Shown: piece after piece, positions 57,051 through 64,000 of the stretch | Layout of the letters: the number at the start of each line of letters is the position of its first letter | Position numbering within the stretch: the first letter of the stretch is position 1 | Assembly (NCBI RefSeq): GCF_900289115.1 | Contig: NZ_LT985196.1 | Coordinates: 1,532,825-1,596,824 of the forward strand | DNA length: 64,000 nucleotides | From: Janibacter massiliensis | Lineage (GTDB): Bacteria; Actinomycetota; Actinomycetes; Actinomycetales; Dermatophilaceae | Direction of reading: 5' to 3' | Made by a program: the position numbers and the translations under genes | The notes under the pieces: model-generated | The model's input: only the letters and a program-made list of their open reading frames with translations | Database searches by the model: none | What the model was told of the DNA's origin: nothing

Positions 57051-57104
57051 ATGAGGGAATCCTCATCGCCGGCTCACGCGTCCCTCATCGAGGCCACCTA
57101 GCGT
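57051..57104 (+). promoter_or_regulatory. Regulated promoter of the secreted repeat protein
   Basis: Inverted repeat ATGAGG-GAAT-CCTCAT (57051-57066), then 32 bp, then -10 TAGCGT (57099-57104). A CTCA half-site lies at 57073, at the same distance from the -10 as in the 47871 promoter. The two promoters share the sequence ACCTAGCGTC. Confidence 0.6.
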
Positions 57105-57157
57105 CGTCGACGAGCGCCCGGAGCACACGGCCGAGGGCACGTCGAAGGAGCACCACC

Positions 57158-57730
57158 ATGAAGCGTCTCGTCACCGCCGCCTCCGTCGTCGCCCTCGCGG
57201 GCGCCGGTCTCGTCGCCGCCGGTGGTCCGGCTGCCGCCGACGACCGCCGCTGCACCGGGCGCATCTCGAGCCGGACGATCGACGGCAACCTCGTCGTCCC
57301 CGCGGGCGCGACGTGCGCCGTGAACAGCCTCAAGGTCAAGGGCAACGTCATCGTCAACCGGGGCGGCACCTTCACGAGCTACAACTCGACCGTCGAGGGG
57401 AACGTCCAGGCCGAGGGCCACAAGTACGTGCGGTACACCTACGGCTGGGTCGACGGCGACATCCAGCTCGAGCAGGGGTACTCCCACCACCTGCGCAATG
57501 CGTTCGTCGACGGCAACATCCAGCTCGAGTCGAACCGCGGAAGCGGCCAGAACGTCATCCGCTCGCGGACGGACGGTGACATCCAGGTCTTCTCGAACCG
57601 GTCGGGCCGCCCGACCATCTACGGCAACCGCGTCGGCGGGAACCTGCAGTGCAAGAGCAACAACCCCGCCCCGCGGGGCTGGGACAACATCGTCCGGGGC
57701 AACAAGGAGGGCCAGTGCTCCCGCCTCTGA
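57158..57730 (+). CDS. Small secreted repeat protein, beta-helix-like, unknown
   Basis: 190 residues with a Sec signal ([22 protein letters not shown], cleaved after about PAAA). The mature part has six or more short units of the form GN/GD-x-x-(V/L) spaced about 20-25 residues (GNLVV, GNVIV, GNVQA, GDIQL, GNIQL, GDIQV, GNLQC), suggesting a right-handed beta-helix or bactofilin-like ladder. Three to four cysteines could make disulfides (CTG, TCAV, QCKS, QCSR). ATG 57158 has AGGAGC upstream. No function assigned. Confidence 0.75.
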   Translation: MKRLVTAASVVALAGAGLVAAGGPAAADDRRCTGRISSRTIDGNLVVPAGATCAVNSLKVKGNVIVNRGGTFTSYNSTVEGNVQAEGHKYVRYTYGWVDGDIQLEQGYSHHLRNAFVDGNIQLESNRGSGQNVIRSRTDGDIQVFSNRSGRPTIYGNRVGGNLQCKSNNPAPRGWDNIVRGNKEGQCSRL

Positions 57731-57740
57731 CCTGACCGCC

Positions 57741-57772
57741 GTCGGCCCCGTCGCGCCCGCGACGGGGCCGAC
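57741..57772 (+). terminator. Perfect 14-bp hairpin terminator
   Basis: GTCGGCCCCGTCGC (57741-57754) and GCGACGGGGCCGAC (57759-57772) with a 4-nt loop, 10 bases after the secreted repeat protein gene. Confidence 0.8.
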
Positions 57773-57831
57773 GTGCGTCCTGGGAGGATGTCCCGGATCC
57801 CCGCCCGCCGACCCAGAGGCTGACCCCGCCC

Positions 57832-59697
57832 GTGCCCCAGACGACGACGGCCCACCGGCCGAACGCCACCCCCCCGGAGCAGATCCGCAACTTCTGCATC
57901 ATCGCCCACATCGACCACGGCAAGTCGACGCTGGCGGACCGCATGCTGCAGATCACCGGGGTCGTCGAGGAGCGCAAGATGCGCGCCCAGTACCTCGACC
58001 GGATGGACATCGAGCGCGAGCGCGGCATCACCATCAAGTCCCAGGCCGTCCGCATGCCGTGGTCGGTCACGCGACCCGACGGCACGGACGAGGTCTTCGC
58101 CCTCAACATGATCGACACCCCCGGGCACGTCGACTTCACCTACGAGGTCTCCCGCTCGCTCGCCGCGTGCGAGGGCGCGATCCTCCTCGTCGACGCGGCC
58201 CAGGGGATCGAGGCTCAGACGCTCGCCAACCTCTATCTCGCGATGGAGAACGAGCTGACGATCATCCCCGTCCTCAACAAGATCGACCTCCCGGCGGCGC
58301 AGCCGGAGAAGTTCGCCGAGGAGCTCGCCGGGCTCATCGGGTGCGAGCCGGAGGACTGCCTGCGGGTGTCGGGCAAGACGGGCGAGGGCGTCGAGCCCCT
58401 GCTCGACGAGATCGTCCGCCAGCTGCCGCCGCCCGTCGGTGACCCCGACGCTCCGTCGCGGGCGATGATCTTCGACTCGGTGTACGACAACTACCGCGGC
58501 GTCGTCACCTACGTCCGGGTCGTCGACGGCAACCTCAACCCGCGCGAGCGCATCTCGATGATGTCGACCCGCGCGACCCACGAGCTGCTCGAGATCGGCG
58601 TCATCTCGCCGGAGATGAACCCCAGCGACGGGCTCGGCGTCGGCGAGGTGGGGTACCTCATCACCGGGGTGAAGGACGTCCGCCAGTCCAAGGTCGGCGA
58701 CACCGTGACGAACGAGCGCCACCCCGCGGCCGAGGCCCTCGGTGGCTACCGCGACCCGAAGCCCATGGTCTTCTCCGGCCTGTACCCGATCGACGGCTCC
58801 GACTACCCGGCGCTGCGGGACGCGCTCGACAAGCTCAAGCTCAACGACGCCGCGCTCGTCTACGAGCCGGAGACGTCCGCGGCCCTCGGCTTCGGCTTCC
58901 GGTGCGGCTTCCTCGGCCTGCTCCACCTCGAGATCGTCCGGGAACGGCTCGAGCGGGAGTTCGACCTCGACCTCATCTCGACCCAGCCGAACGTCGTCTA
59001 CGACGTGACCATGGACGACGGCACCGAGCTGCACGTGACGAACCCCAGCGAGTTCCCGTACGGCAAGGTCGCCGAGGTGCGTGAGCCGGTCGTCAAGGCG
59101 ACGATCCTCGCCCCGAGCGAGTTCATCGGTGCGATCATGGAGCTCTGCCAGGGCAAGCGCGGCCAGCTCGGGGGGATGGACTACCTGTCCGAGGACCGCG
59201 TCGAGATGCGGTACACCCTGCCGCTGGCGGAGATCGTCTTCGACTTCTTCGACCAGCTGAAGTCCCGCACGCGTGGGTACGCCTCCCTCGACTACCAGGA
59301 GGCCGGCGACCAGGCGGCGGACCTCGTCAAGGTCGACATCCTGCTCCAGGGCGAGACCGTCGACGCGTTCAGCGCGATCGTCCACAAGGACAAGGCGTAC
59401 GCCTACGGCGTGATGATGGCCGGCAAGCTCAAGGACCTCATCCCGCGCCAGCAGTTCGAGGTGCCGATCCAGGCAGCGATCGGCGCCCGGGTGATCGCCC
59501 GGGAGAACATCCGCGCCATCCGCAAGGACGTCCTGGCCAAGTGCTACGGCGGCGACATCTCCCGCAAGCGCAAGCTCCTCGAGAAGCAGAAGGAGGGCAA
59601 GAAGCGGATGAAGAACATCGGGACGGTCGAGGTCCCGCAGGAGGCCTTCATCGCGGCGCTGTCCTCGGACGACTCGGCGGGCAAGGACAGGAAGTGA
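57832..59697 (+). CDS. lepA: Elongation factor 4 (LepA)
   Basis: Ribosome-associated translational GTPase, 621 residues. G1 is AHIDHGKST (25-33), DTPGH is 95-99 and NKID is 149-152. Switch I contains RERGITIK. The LepA C-terminal domain ends with [19 protein letters not shown], the tRNA-like arm typical of LepA and absent in EF-G. GTG 57832 fits the usual N-terminal extension before the G domain. The gene is followed 17 bases later by a DUF4442 gene. Confidence 0.97.
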   Translation: MPQTTTAHRPNATPPEQIRNFCIIAHIDHGKSTLADRMLQITGVVEERKMRAQYLDRMDIERERGITIKSQAVRMPWSVTRPDGTDEVFALNMIDTPGHVDFTYEVSRSLAACEGAILLVDAAQGIEAQTLANLYLAMENELTIIPVLNKIDLPAAQPEKFAEELAGLIGCEPEDCLRVSGKTGEGVEPLLDEIVRQLPPPVGDPDAPSRAMIFDSVYDNYRGVVTYVRVVDGNLNPRERISMMSTRATHELLEIGVISPEMNPSDGLGVGEVGYLITGVKDVRQSKVGDTVTNERHPAAEALGGYRDPKPMVFSGLYPIDGSDYPALRDALDKLKLNDAALVYEPETSAALGFGFRCGFLGLLHLEIVRERLEREFDLDLISTQPNVVYDVTMDDGTELHVTNPSEFPYGKVAEVREPVVKATILAPSEFIGAIMELCQGKRGQLGGMDYLSEDRVEMRYTLPLAEIVFDFFDQLKSRTRGYASLDYQEAGDQAADLVKVDILLQGETVDAFSAIVHKDKAYAYGVMMAGKLKDLIPRQQFEVPIQAAIGARVIARENIRAIRKDVLAKCYGGDISRKRKLLEKQKEGKKRMKNIGTVEVPQEAFIAALSSDDSAGKDRK

Positions 59698-59702
59698 CCC
59701 AG

Positions 59703-59708
59703 TAGGGT
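59703..59708 (+). promoter_or_regulatory. Leaderless -10 element of the DUF4442 gene
   Basis: TAGGGT is followed by 6 nt and the GTG start, at the end of lepA. No ribosome site is visible. Confidence 0.45.
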
Positions 59709-59714
59709 CGTCCT

Positions 59715-60182
59715 GTGCCCGACACCTACGCCCTGTACCGCCGTCTGGCCCGCCTCCCGCGCGGGCGGGCGATCTTCTCGGCGTTCTACGCCAATGCCGC
59801 ACCGTACTTCTGGACCGTCCGCCCCGCGGTCGTCGATGTCCGGCCGCATCACGCGGAGCTGACGATCCGGAAGCGACGCGCCGTCCTCAACCACATCGGC
59901 ACGATCCACGCGATCGCGGTGTGCAACGGCCTCGAGGCGGCGATGGGGCTGCTCGCCGAGGCGAGCGTGCCCGCCGGGCGCCGCTGGATCCCCATCGGGA
60001 TGGACGTGCGCTACCTCGCGAAGGCGAGCACCGACCTGGCGTGCCTCGCTGAGACCGACCCGGCGGACTGGGAGGCGACCGGCGAGGTCCCGGTGCGGGT
60101 GCGGGCCACCCGGGCGGACGGCACCGTCGTCGTCGAGGGGACGATCACCATCCGCGTGTCCGACAAGCCCGCCCGGGTCTGA
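59715..60182 (+). CDS. DUF4442 hotdog-fold protein
   Basis: 155 residues of the hotdog-type DUF4442/thioesterase-like group. It has the LNHIGTIHAIAVCNGLEAAMGLL helix with an Asn-His pair and AIxxAMG-like core, and MDVRYLAKASTDL. Thioesterase action on acyl-CoA is possible but unproven, since no diagnostic catalytic residue is certain. GTG 59715 fits a leaderless promoter. Its end is 3 bases from the converging phosphatase gene. Confidence 0.75.
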   Translation: MPDTYALYRRLARLPRGRAIFSAFYANAAPYFWTVRPAVVDVRPHHAELTIRKRRAVLNHIGTIHAIAVCNGLEAAMGLLAEASVPAGRRWIPIGMDVRYLAKASTDLACLAETDPADWEATGEVPVRVRATRADGTVVVEGTITIRVSDKPARV

Positions 60183-60185
60183 CCC

Positions 60186-60968
60186 TCAGTTCACGAGGCT
60201 GGTCCGCAACCGCTCGAGCTGGGCGTCGTCCCAGCCGTGCTCGCGCAGCCACCCGGCGGCGCCGCCGTGGTCGTTCGCGAGCGTCTCGAGGATCGCGGCC
60301 ATGACGGCAGGCTTGGGGGTCTGCTCGTCGATCGAGCGCTCGACGAGGCTCTCGGAGTACGGGGCCACGTGGCGCAGGCGGTCGATGATCGCCTCGATCC
60401 GCTCGGCGCTCGCCGCGTAGTCCGCGACGATGACCTCGTCCGGCACCCCGACGGCCGACAGGGCGAGACCGACGACGGTTCCCGTCCGGTCCTTGCCGGC
60501 GGCGCAGTGGACGAGGGTCCCGCCCGCGCTCGCCGCCACGACCTCGAGGGCTCCGCAGACCGAGTCGGGGCGGTCCCCGAGGTACCCCAGGTAGTGCTCG
60601 CGCCAGTAGGACTCCCGCGAGCGCTGCTCACCGGTGGCCTTCTCGAGCCAGGGCATCGCGAGCGCCTCCTCGACGGTGACCTCGCGGTCGTCGTCCCGCA
60701 GGAAGCTGTGGTGGTGGTGGGCCAGCTCGGTCTCGCGCAGCGGGCCCGGACCGGTCAGCGCGACCTCCTTGTGGCTGCGGAGGTCGACGACGTCAGTGAT
60801 GCCGATCTCCTCGAGGAGGTGGCGGACGTCCGAGACCGACAGGTCCTGGAGGTTGTCGGACCGGATGAGGCGGTGCCGTCGCGTGGTCCGGCCGTCGTGG
60901 GTGGGCAGCCCGCCCAGGTCGCGCATGTTGACGACGCCATCGAGCGCCATCCACCGTCCGTCAGCCAT
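60186..60968 (-). CDS. Tyrosine-protein phosphatase, Y_phosphatase3 family
   Basis: Cysteine phosphatase of 260 residues with the P-loop HCAAGKDRTG (Cys155, Arg161). The start MALDGVVNMRDLGGLPT and RLIRSDNLQDLS are typical of the PtpB/Siw14-like family. Start ATG 60968 includes seven residues before that; ATG 60950 is also possible. Substrate, phosphotyrosine or lipid phosphate, is unknown. The family includes secreted PtpB of mycobacteria, but no export signal is present. Confidence 0.88.
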   Translation of the reverse strand: MADGRWMALDGVVNMRDLGGLPTHDGRTTRRHRLIRSDNLQDLSVSDVRHLLEEIGITDVVDLRSHKEVALTGPGPLRETELAHHHHSFLRDDDREVTVEEALAMPWLEKATGEQRSRESYWREHYLGYLGDRPDSVCGALEVVAASAGGTLVHCAAGKDRTGTVVGLALSAVGVPDEVIVADYAASAERIEAIIDRLRHVAPYSESLVERSIDEQTPKPAVMAAILETLANDHGGAAGWLREHGWDDAQLERLRTSLVN

Positions 60969-61026
60969 GCCCCGACCCTACGAGACCCGGGTGGCCGCCA
61001 TCTGAACGGACTGCGACGATGGGCCG

Positions 61027-62271
61027 ATGCCCAGCCAGCCCTCGCCCGGCGATCCCGCCCCCGACGACGGGGCGCTGCCCGCCGGTTCGCTCGCAGGGCT
61101 CGGGACGCGGCCCTTCGGGGTCTACCTCCACGTGCCGTTCTGCCGGGTCCGCTGCGGCTACTGCGACTTCAACACGTACGCGCCCGGCGATCTCGGCAGC
61201 GGCGCCGGGAACGACCCCGGTGCGTGGGCCGGGAACGCGCTCGCCGAGCTCGACCTCGCCGCCCGCGTCCTCGGTGGCGCTGCCCCGCCCGCGGCGACGG
61301 TGTTCGTCGGGGGCGGCACCCCCACGCTCCTGCCGGTCGCCGACCTCGCGCGTGTCATCCGCGGCGTGCGTGATCGTTTCGGCCTCGAGGCCGACGTCGA
61401 GGTGACCACGGAGGCCAACCCCGACACGATCACCCCGGCCGTGGCGCAGGATCTCGCTGAGGCGGGCTTCACCCGGGTCAGCCTTGGGATGCAGTCCTCG
61501 GTACCGGGCGTGCTGCGAGTCCTCGACCGGACGCACGACCCCGCGGGCGTGGCCCGGGCCGTCACTGCGCTCCGGGGCGCCGGGCTCGCAGTGAGCCTCG
61601 ACCTCATCTATGGCACGCCGGGGGAGTCGCTGGGGGACTGGCGGTGCTCCCTGCAGGACGCACTCGCGCTCGAACCGGACCACGTCAGCGCCTACGCGCT
61701 CGTCGTCGAGGACGGCACCGGGCTGGCGCGCCGGGTCGCCCGCGGCGAGGTGCCCATGCCGGACGACGACGACGAGGCCGACAAGTACGAGCTCGCCGAC
61801 GAGGTCCTGTCCGCAGCCGGCTTCGACTGGTACGAGGTGAGCAACTGGGCGCGCACCCCGGCCGACCGCTGCCGGCACAACCTCGGCTACTGGGGCGACG
61901 GTGACTGGTGGGGTGTCGGCCCGGGCGCGCACGGGCACGTCGGCGGGGTCCGCTGGTGGAACCACCGGCTGCCGGCCCGCTGGGCCCGGGCGTTGGCGGA
62001 CGGTCGGTCGCCCGCCCAGGCCCGAGAGGTGCTCACCCCGCAGCAGCGCGCCGACGAACGCGTGCTGCTGGGGATCCGTCTCGCGGACGGGTTGCCGATC
62101 GACGACGTGCCGCCCGCGGGGCGCCCGGCGGTCGCCGCGCTCGTCGCCGACGGGCTCGTCGACGGGCGGGTCGTGCTCACGCGGCGCCGACTCGTCCTCA
62201 CCCGGAGGGGGCGGTTGCTCACCGACACGGCCGTGCGCGCCCTCCTTGCGGGGGGCGCGCACGGCGGATGA
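61027..62271 (+). CDS. hemW: Heme chaperone HemW
   Basis: Radical SAM-fold protein that delivers heme, formerly called a second coproporphyrinogen III oxidase (HemN-like). The 414 residues have CxxxCxxC at C39, C43 and C46 with GVYLHVPFC before it and DFNTY after it. GGGTPTLL, TTEANPDT and the WYEVSNWAR segment are also typical. HemW is told from HemN by the lack of the CRxCGC start and by the linkage to lepA, which is common in actinomycetes. ATG 61027 is accepted. Confidence 0.93.
   Translation: MPSQPSPGDPAPDDGALPAGSLAGLGTRPFGVYLHVPFCRVRCGYCDFNTYAPGDLGSGAGNDPGAWAGNALAELDLAARVLGGAAPPAATVFVGGGTPTLLPVADLARVIRGVRDRFGLEADVEVTTEANPDTITPAVAQDLAEAGFTRVSLGMQSSVPGVLRVLDRTHDPAGVARAVTALRGAGLAVSLDLIYGTPGESLGDWRCSLQDALALEPDHVSAYALVVEDGTGLARRVARGEVPMPDDDDEADKYELADEVLSAAGFDWYEVSNWARTPADRCRHNLGYWGDGDWWGVGPGAHGHVGGVRWWNHRLPARWARALADGRSPAQAREVLTPQQRADERVLLGIRLADGLPIDDVPPAGRPAVAALVADGLVDGRVVLTRRRLVLTRRGRLLTDTAVRALLAGGAHGG
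62231..62264 (+). terminator. Perfect 12-bp hairpin at the end of hemW
   Basis: CCGTGCGCGCCC (62231-62242) and GGGCGCGCACGG (62253-62264) with a 10-nt loop. It lies just inside the last codons of hemW and could end transcription there. A smaller stem at 62274-62292 follows in the gap to DUF4870. Confidence 0.5.
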
Positions 62272-62298
62272 GGCGGGCGGTGGGTCCGCCCGGGCCGA

Positions 62299-63156
62299 TC
62301 AGGACTTGATCATCTCGGGTACGGGCATCCGGTACCACTCGCCCTTGTTCGCCTTGACGGCGCCGATGATCTCGAAGACGTAGTGGGCGATCATCGGGAC
62401 GAACACGAGGATGATCCCGAAGCCGCACGTCACGAGCGCGATGATGCCGGTGATGACGTAGGCGATGAGCAGGACGATCTGCAGGTTCAGCGACTGGACG
62501 GCGTGGAACTTCACGAACCGGCTGCGCTCACCCATCGTCAGCATGACGATGAGGGGCGCGAGGAAGCCGAGGAAGAGCGACCCGACGTGGGTCAGCATGG
62601 CCCACTGGAGCTCTTCCTGCGGGTTCATCGGCAGCTGACCCGGTGCTGCCTGCGGGACGTACCCGGGCTGCCCGGGCCCGGGGTAGGCGCCCCCGGGCAT
62701 CGGCTGCGCGGGAGCGGCCTGCGGGTAAGGCTGCTGGGCTCCGGCCGGGTCGTACGACGGCGCGGCCGGCGGGACGTACCCGGGCTGCGGTCCGGTTGGC
62801 GGGACGTACCCGGGCTGCGGTCCGGTTGGCGGGACGTACCCGGGCTGCGGCGGGGTGTCGGGCACCTGCTGCGCGGACGTGCCGTACGCAGGCGCCGAGG
62901 AGGCCGGCGCGGACGCGTCAGGAGCGGGGGGCGGGCTCGCCGCGGAGGCGCCGAGGCCGGCGGAGGGGTACGCGTCGGAGGTGCGGGGCGCGGCGATGCG
63001 GGTGGTCGGGTCCTCCTCGGGGAGGTGCTCGGTCGTGCCGTGCGAGGGCGTGCCGTTCGCCGTCTCCGCGGCGTGACCGAGCGCGTCGTGGCTGGACGCG
63101 GGCGCCGTCGGGTCCCGGTCGGACGGGCGGGTGCCGTCGAAGGAGTCGCTGCTCAT
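62299..63156 (-). CDS. DUF4870 membrane protein with Pro-rich N-terminus
   Basis: 285 residues. The N-terminal 170 are Ser/Ala/Pro-rich and disordered, with three copies of PQPGYVPP. The C-terminal 105 form the DUF4870 domain with membrane helices (VGSLFLGFLAPLIVML, VVLLIAYVITGIIALVTC and ILVFVPMIAHYVF) and the family motif FVKFHAVQSLNLQ. Function of DUF4870 is unknown. ATG 63156 precedes the acidic start SDSFDG. It is convergent to hemW. Confidence 0.85.
   Translation of the reverse strand: MSSDSFDGTRPSDRDPTAPASSHDALGHAAETANGTPSHGTTEHLPEEDPTTRIAAPRTSDAYPSAGLGASAASPPPAPDASAPASSAPAYGTSAQQVPDTPPQPGYVPPTGPQPGYVPPTGPQPGYVPPAAPSYDPAGAQQPYPQAAPAQPMPGGAYPGPGQPGYVPQAAPGQLPMNPQEELQWAMLTHVGSLFLGFLAPLIVMLTMGERSRFVKFHAVQSLNLQIVLLIAYVITGIIALVTCGFGIILVFVPMIAHYVFEIIGAVKANKGEWYRMPVPEMIKS
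62768..62850. repeat. 30-bp tandem repeat in the DUF4870 gene
   Basis: Two perfect 30-bp units (62768-62797, 62798-62827) and a 23-bp third copy. Each unit encodes one TGPQPGYVPP decapeptide. Perfect DNA identity shows recent slippage or recombination. Confidence 0.85.
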
Positions 63157-63207
63157 GTCGTTCCCCTGACTGTCGAGTGCTTCCCCGCCAGCGTATCGGC
63201 TGCCCCC

Positions 63208-63813
63208 TCAGGGCGTGCCCGGGTCGGCGACGAAGTCGATGAGCTCCTCCACGCGGCCCAGCAACCCCGGCTCGAGGTCGGCGTAGCTGCGGACCGTGCC
63301 GAGGATCCGCTGCCACGCGTGGGCGACATCGGCCTGTGACCCGTGCGGCCAGCCGAGGTGGGTGCAGACGCCTTCCTTCCACGGGGTGCTGCGCGGGATC
63401 GTCGGCCACGAATCGAGACCGAGGCGTTCGGGGCGCACGGACTGCCACACGTCGACGTACGGGTGCCCGACGATGAGGACGTGCTCGGCGAGCGGGTGGC
63501 GGCGCGCCTCGGCGACGATCCGGGACTCCTTGCTGCCCGGCACGAGGTGGTCGACCAGGACGCCCATGCGCCGGTGCGCCGACGGCGCGAAGTCGTCGAT
63601 GACCGCGCGGAGGTCGTCGACGCCGTCGAGCATCTCGACCACGACGCCCTCGACCCGCAGGTCGTCGCCCCACACCTTCTCGACGAGCTCGGCGTCGTGG
63701 CGGCCCTCGACGAAGATCCGGGAGGCGCGGGCGACCCTGGCCGGCGCGTCCCGGACCGCCACCGAGCCGCTCGCCGTGCGGGTGGGCGGCGCTGGCGGGG
63801 CCGAGGCGGGGGT
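63208..63813 (-). CDS. DUF3097 family protein, 5' end lost at contig end
   Basis: About 200 residues of a protein normally near 275. The C-terminus is complete (stop at 63208) and contains SRIFVEGRHDAELVEKVWGDDLR, SKESRIVAEARR and LIVGHPYVDVWQ, typical of the Toprim-like DUF3097 group. The frame continues past 63813 only because the adapter sequence happens to lack a stop; those residues are not real. So the gene is 5'-truncated by the assembly, not biologically. Function is unknown. Confidence 0.8.
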   Translation of the reverse strand, partial: TPASAPPAPPTRTASGSVAVRDAPARVARASRIFVEGRHDAELVEKVWGDDLRVEGVVVEMLDGVDDLRAVIDDFAPSAHRRMGVLVDHLVPGSKESRIVAEARRHPLAEHVLIVGHPYVDVWQSVRPERLGLDSWPTIPRSTPWKEGVCTHLGWPHGSQADVAHAWQRILGTVRSYADLEPGLLGRVEELIDFVADPGTP

Positions 63814-64000
63814 CTGTCTCTTATACACATTCCCGAGCCCACGAGACGGACTCCTACCTCGCATGCCGCCTTCTGCTTGAAAAAAAAAAAAACCGACTCT
63901 TATACCCCTCTCCTCTCCCCCGCGCCTCGCCGCACCATCTTCTGCCGTCTTCTCCTTCCAACATACGATTGAAAAAAAAGACATAAATAGGACGAGCAAG
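63814..64000. other. Illumina Nextera adapter read-through (assembly artefact)
   Basis: From 63814 the sequence reads CTGTCTCTTATACACAT, the Nextera mosaic end, then CCGAGCCCACGAGAC, an 8-base i7 index GGACTCCT (63848-63855), a P7-like segment (63856-63879, three T-to-C differences from the standard) and a poly-A run. A second, error-rich copy follows to about 63970 and then low-complexity bases. It is not genomic DNA. GC content drops sharply at the same point. Confidence 0.95.

Noticed and set aside
62768..62850. Tandem 30-bp repeats as a CRISPR array
   Set aside because: Units are head to tail without spacers and lie inside a coding frame.
63296..63999. Frames running into the final 190 bases
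   Set aside because: They read through Nextera adapter sequence and are not biological.

Overview
This window comes from a very GC-rich actinomycete. Start codons are often GTG, with one likely TTG. Several promoters are of the leaderless TAnnnT type, and gene pairs often overlap as ATGA or GTGA. The linkages pgsA-cinA-clgR, lhr-nei, recA-recX-miaB-miaA-dapF-hflX, holA-rpsT and lepA-hemW are those of Actinomycetota. Overall content suggests Micrococcales, possibly near Intrasporangiaceae, but that rank is an inference from gene order and protein wording only. The sequence is the end of a draft contig: from 63814 onward it is Illumina Nextera adapter read-through, not genome.

Layout. 1-1571 is the end of RNase J. 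A Tat-exported protein of unknown function (1682-2488) and a decayed class V aminotransferase (2635-2958) follow. ftsK, a MauE/thioredoxin-like membrane protein and a prepilin peptidase lead into rimO-pgsA-cinA-clgR (7315-10260). On the minus strand an apparent operon aguB-aguA-SDR-carboxymuconolactone decarboxylase-lhr-nei runs from 19544 to 10409. DUF3046 and a four-gene sugar ABC importer (19894-24318, minus) precede recA-recX. recA has two candidate damage promoters, a LexA box and a PafBC-type promoter. After a MhuD-like heme monooxygenase come miaB, a small membrane protein, def, miaA and dapF.

The middle (31180-41530) holds an RsmC-like methyltransferase and a glycerol module: a GH1 glycosidase translationally coupled to glpK, with glpD divergent. 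A TPP enzyme/FAD dehydrogenase pair behind a TetR-like inverted repeat and hflX follow. From 41543 to 49559 lie an isochorismatase remnant, a DUF3516-type helicase, a GH63-like glycosidase coupled to a glucose-dehydrogenase-like SDR, an acidic-repeat exported protein and a truncated MMPL transporter.

The last part carries dinG, holA, rpsT with a structured leader, a PemK-like protein, two exported phosphatases behind a candidate PHO box, a small secreted repeat protein, lepA, a DUF4442 protein, a tyrosine phosphatase, hemW, DUF4870 and a DUF3097 gene cut by the adapter.

Most of the window is housekeeping. The observations best worth following are a shared regulatory architecture in front of two unrelated small exported proteins (inverted repeat ATGAGG-N4-CCTCAT exactly 32 bp before TAGCGT), the dual recA promoter, the PHO box, and the glycosidase-glycerol kinase coupling. 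I saw no tRNA, rRNA, CRISPR array, insertion sequence or prophage.
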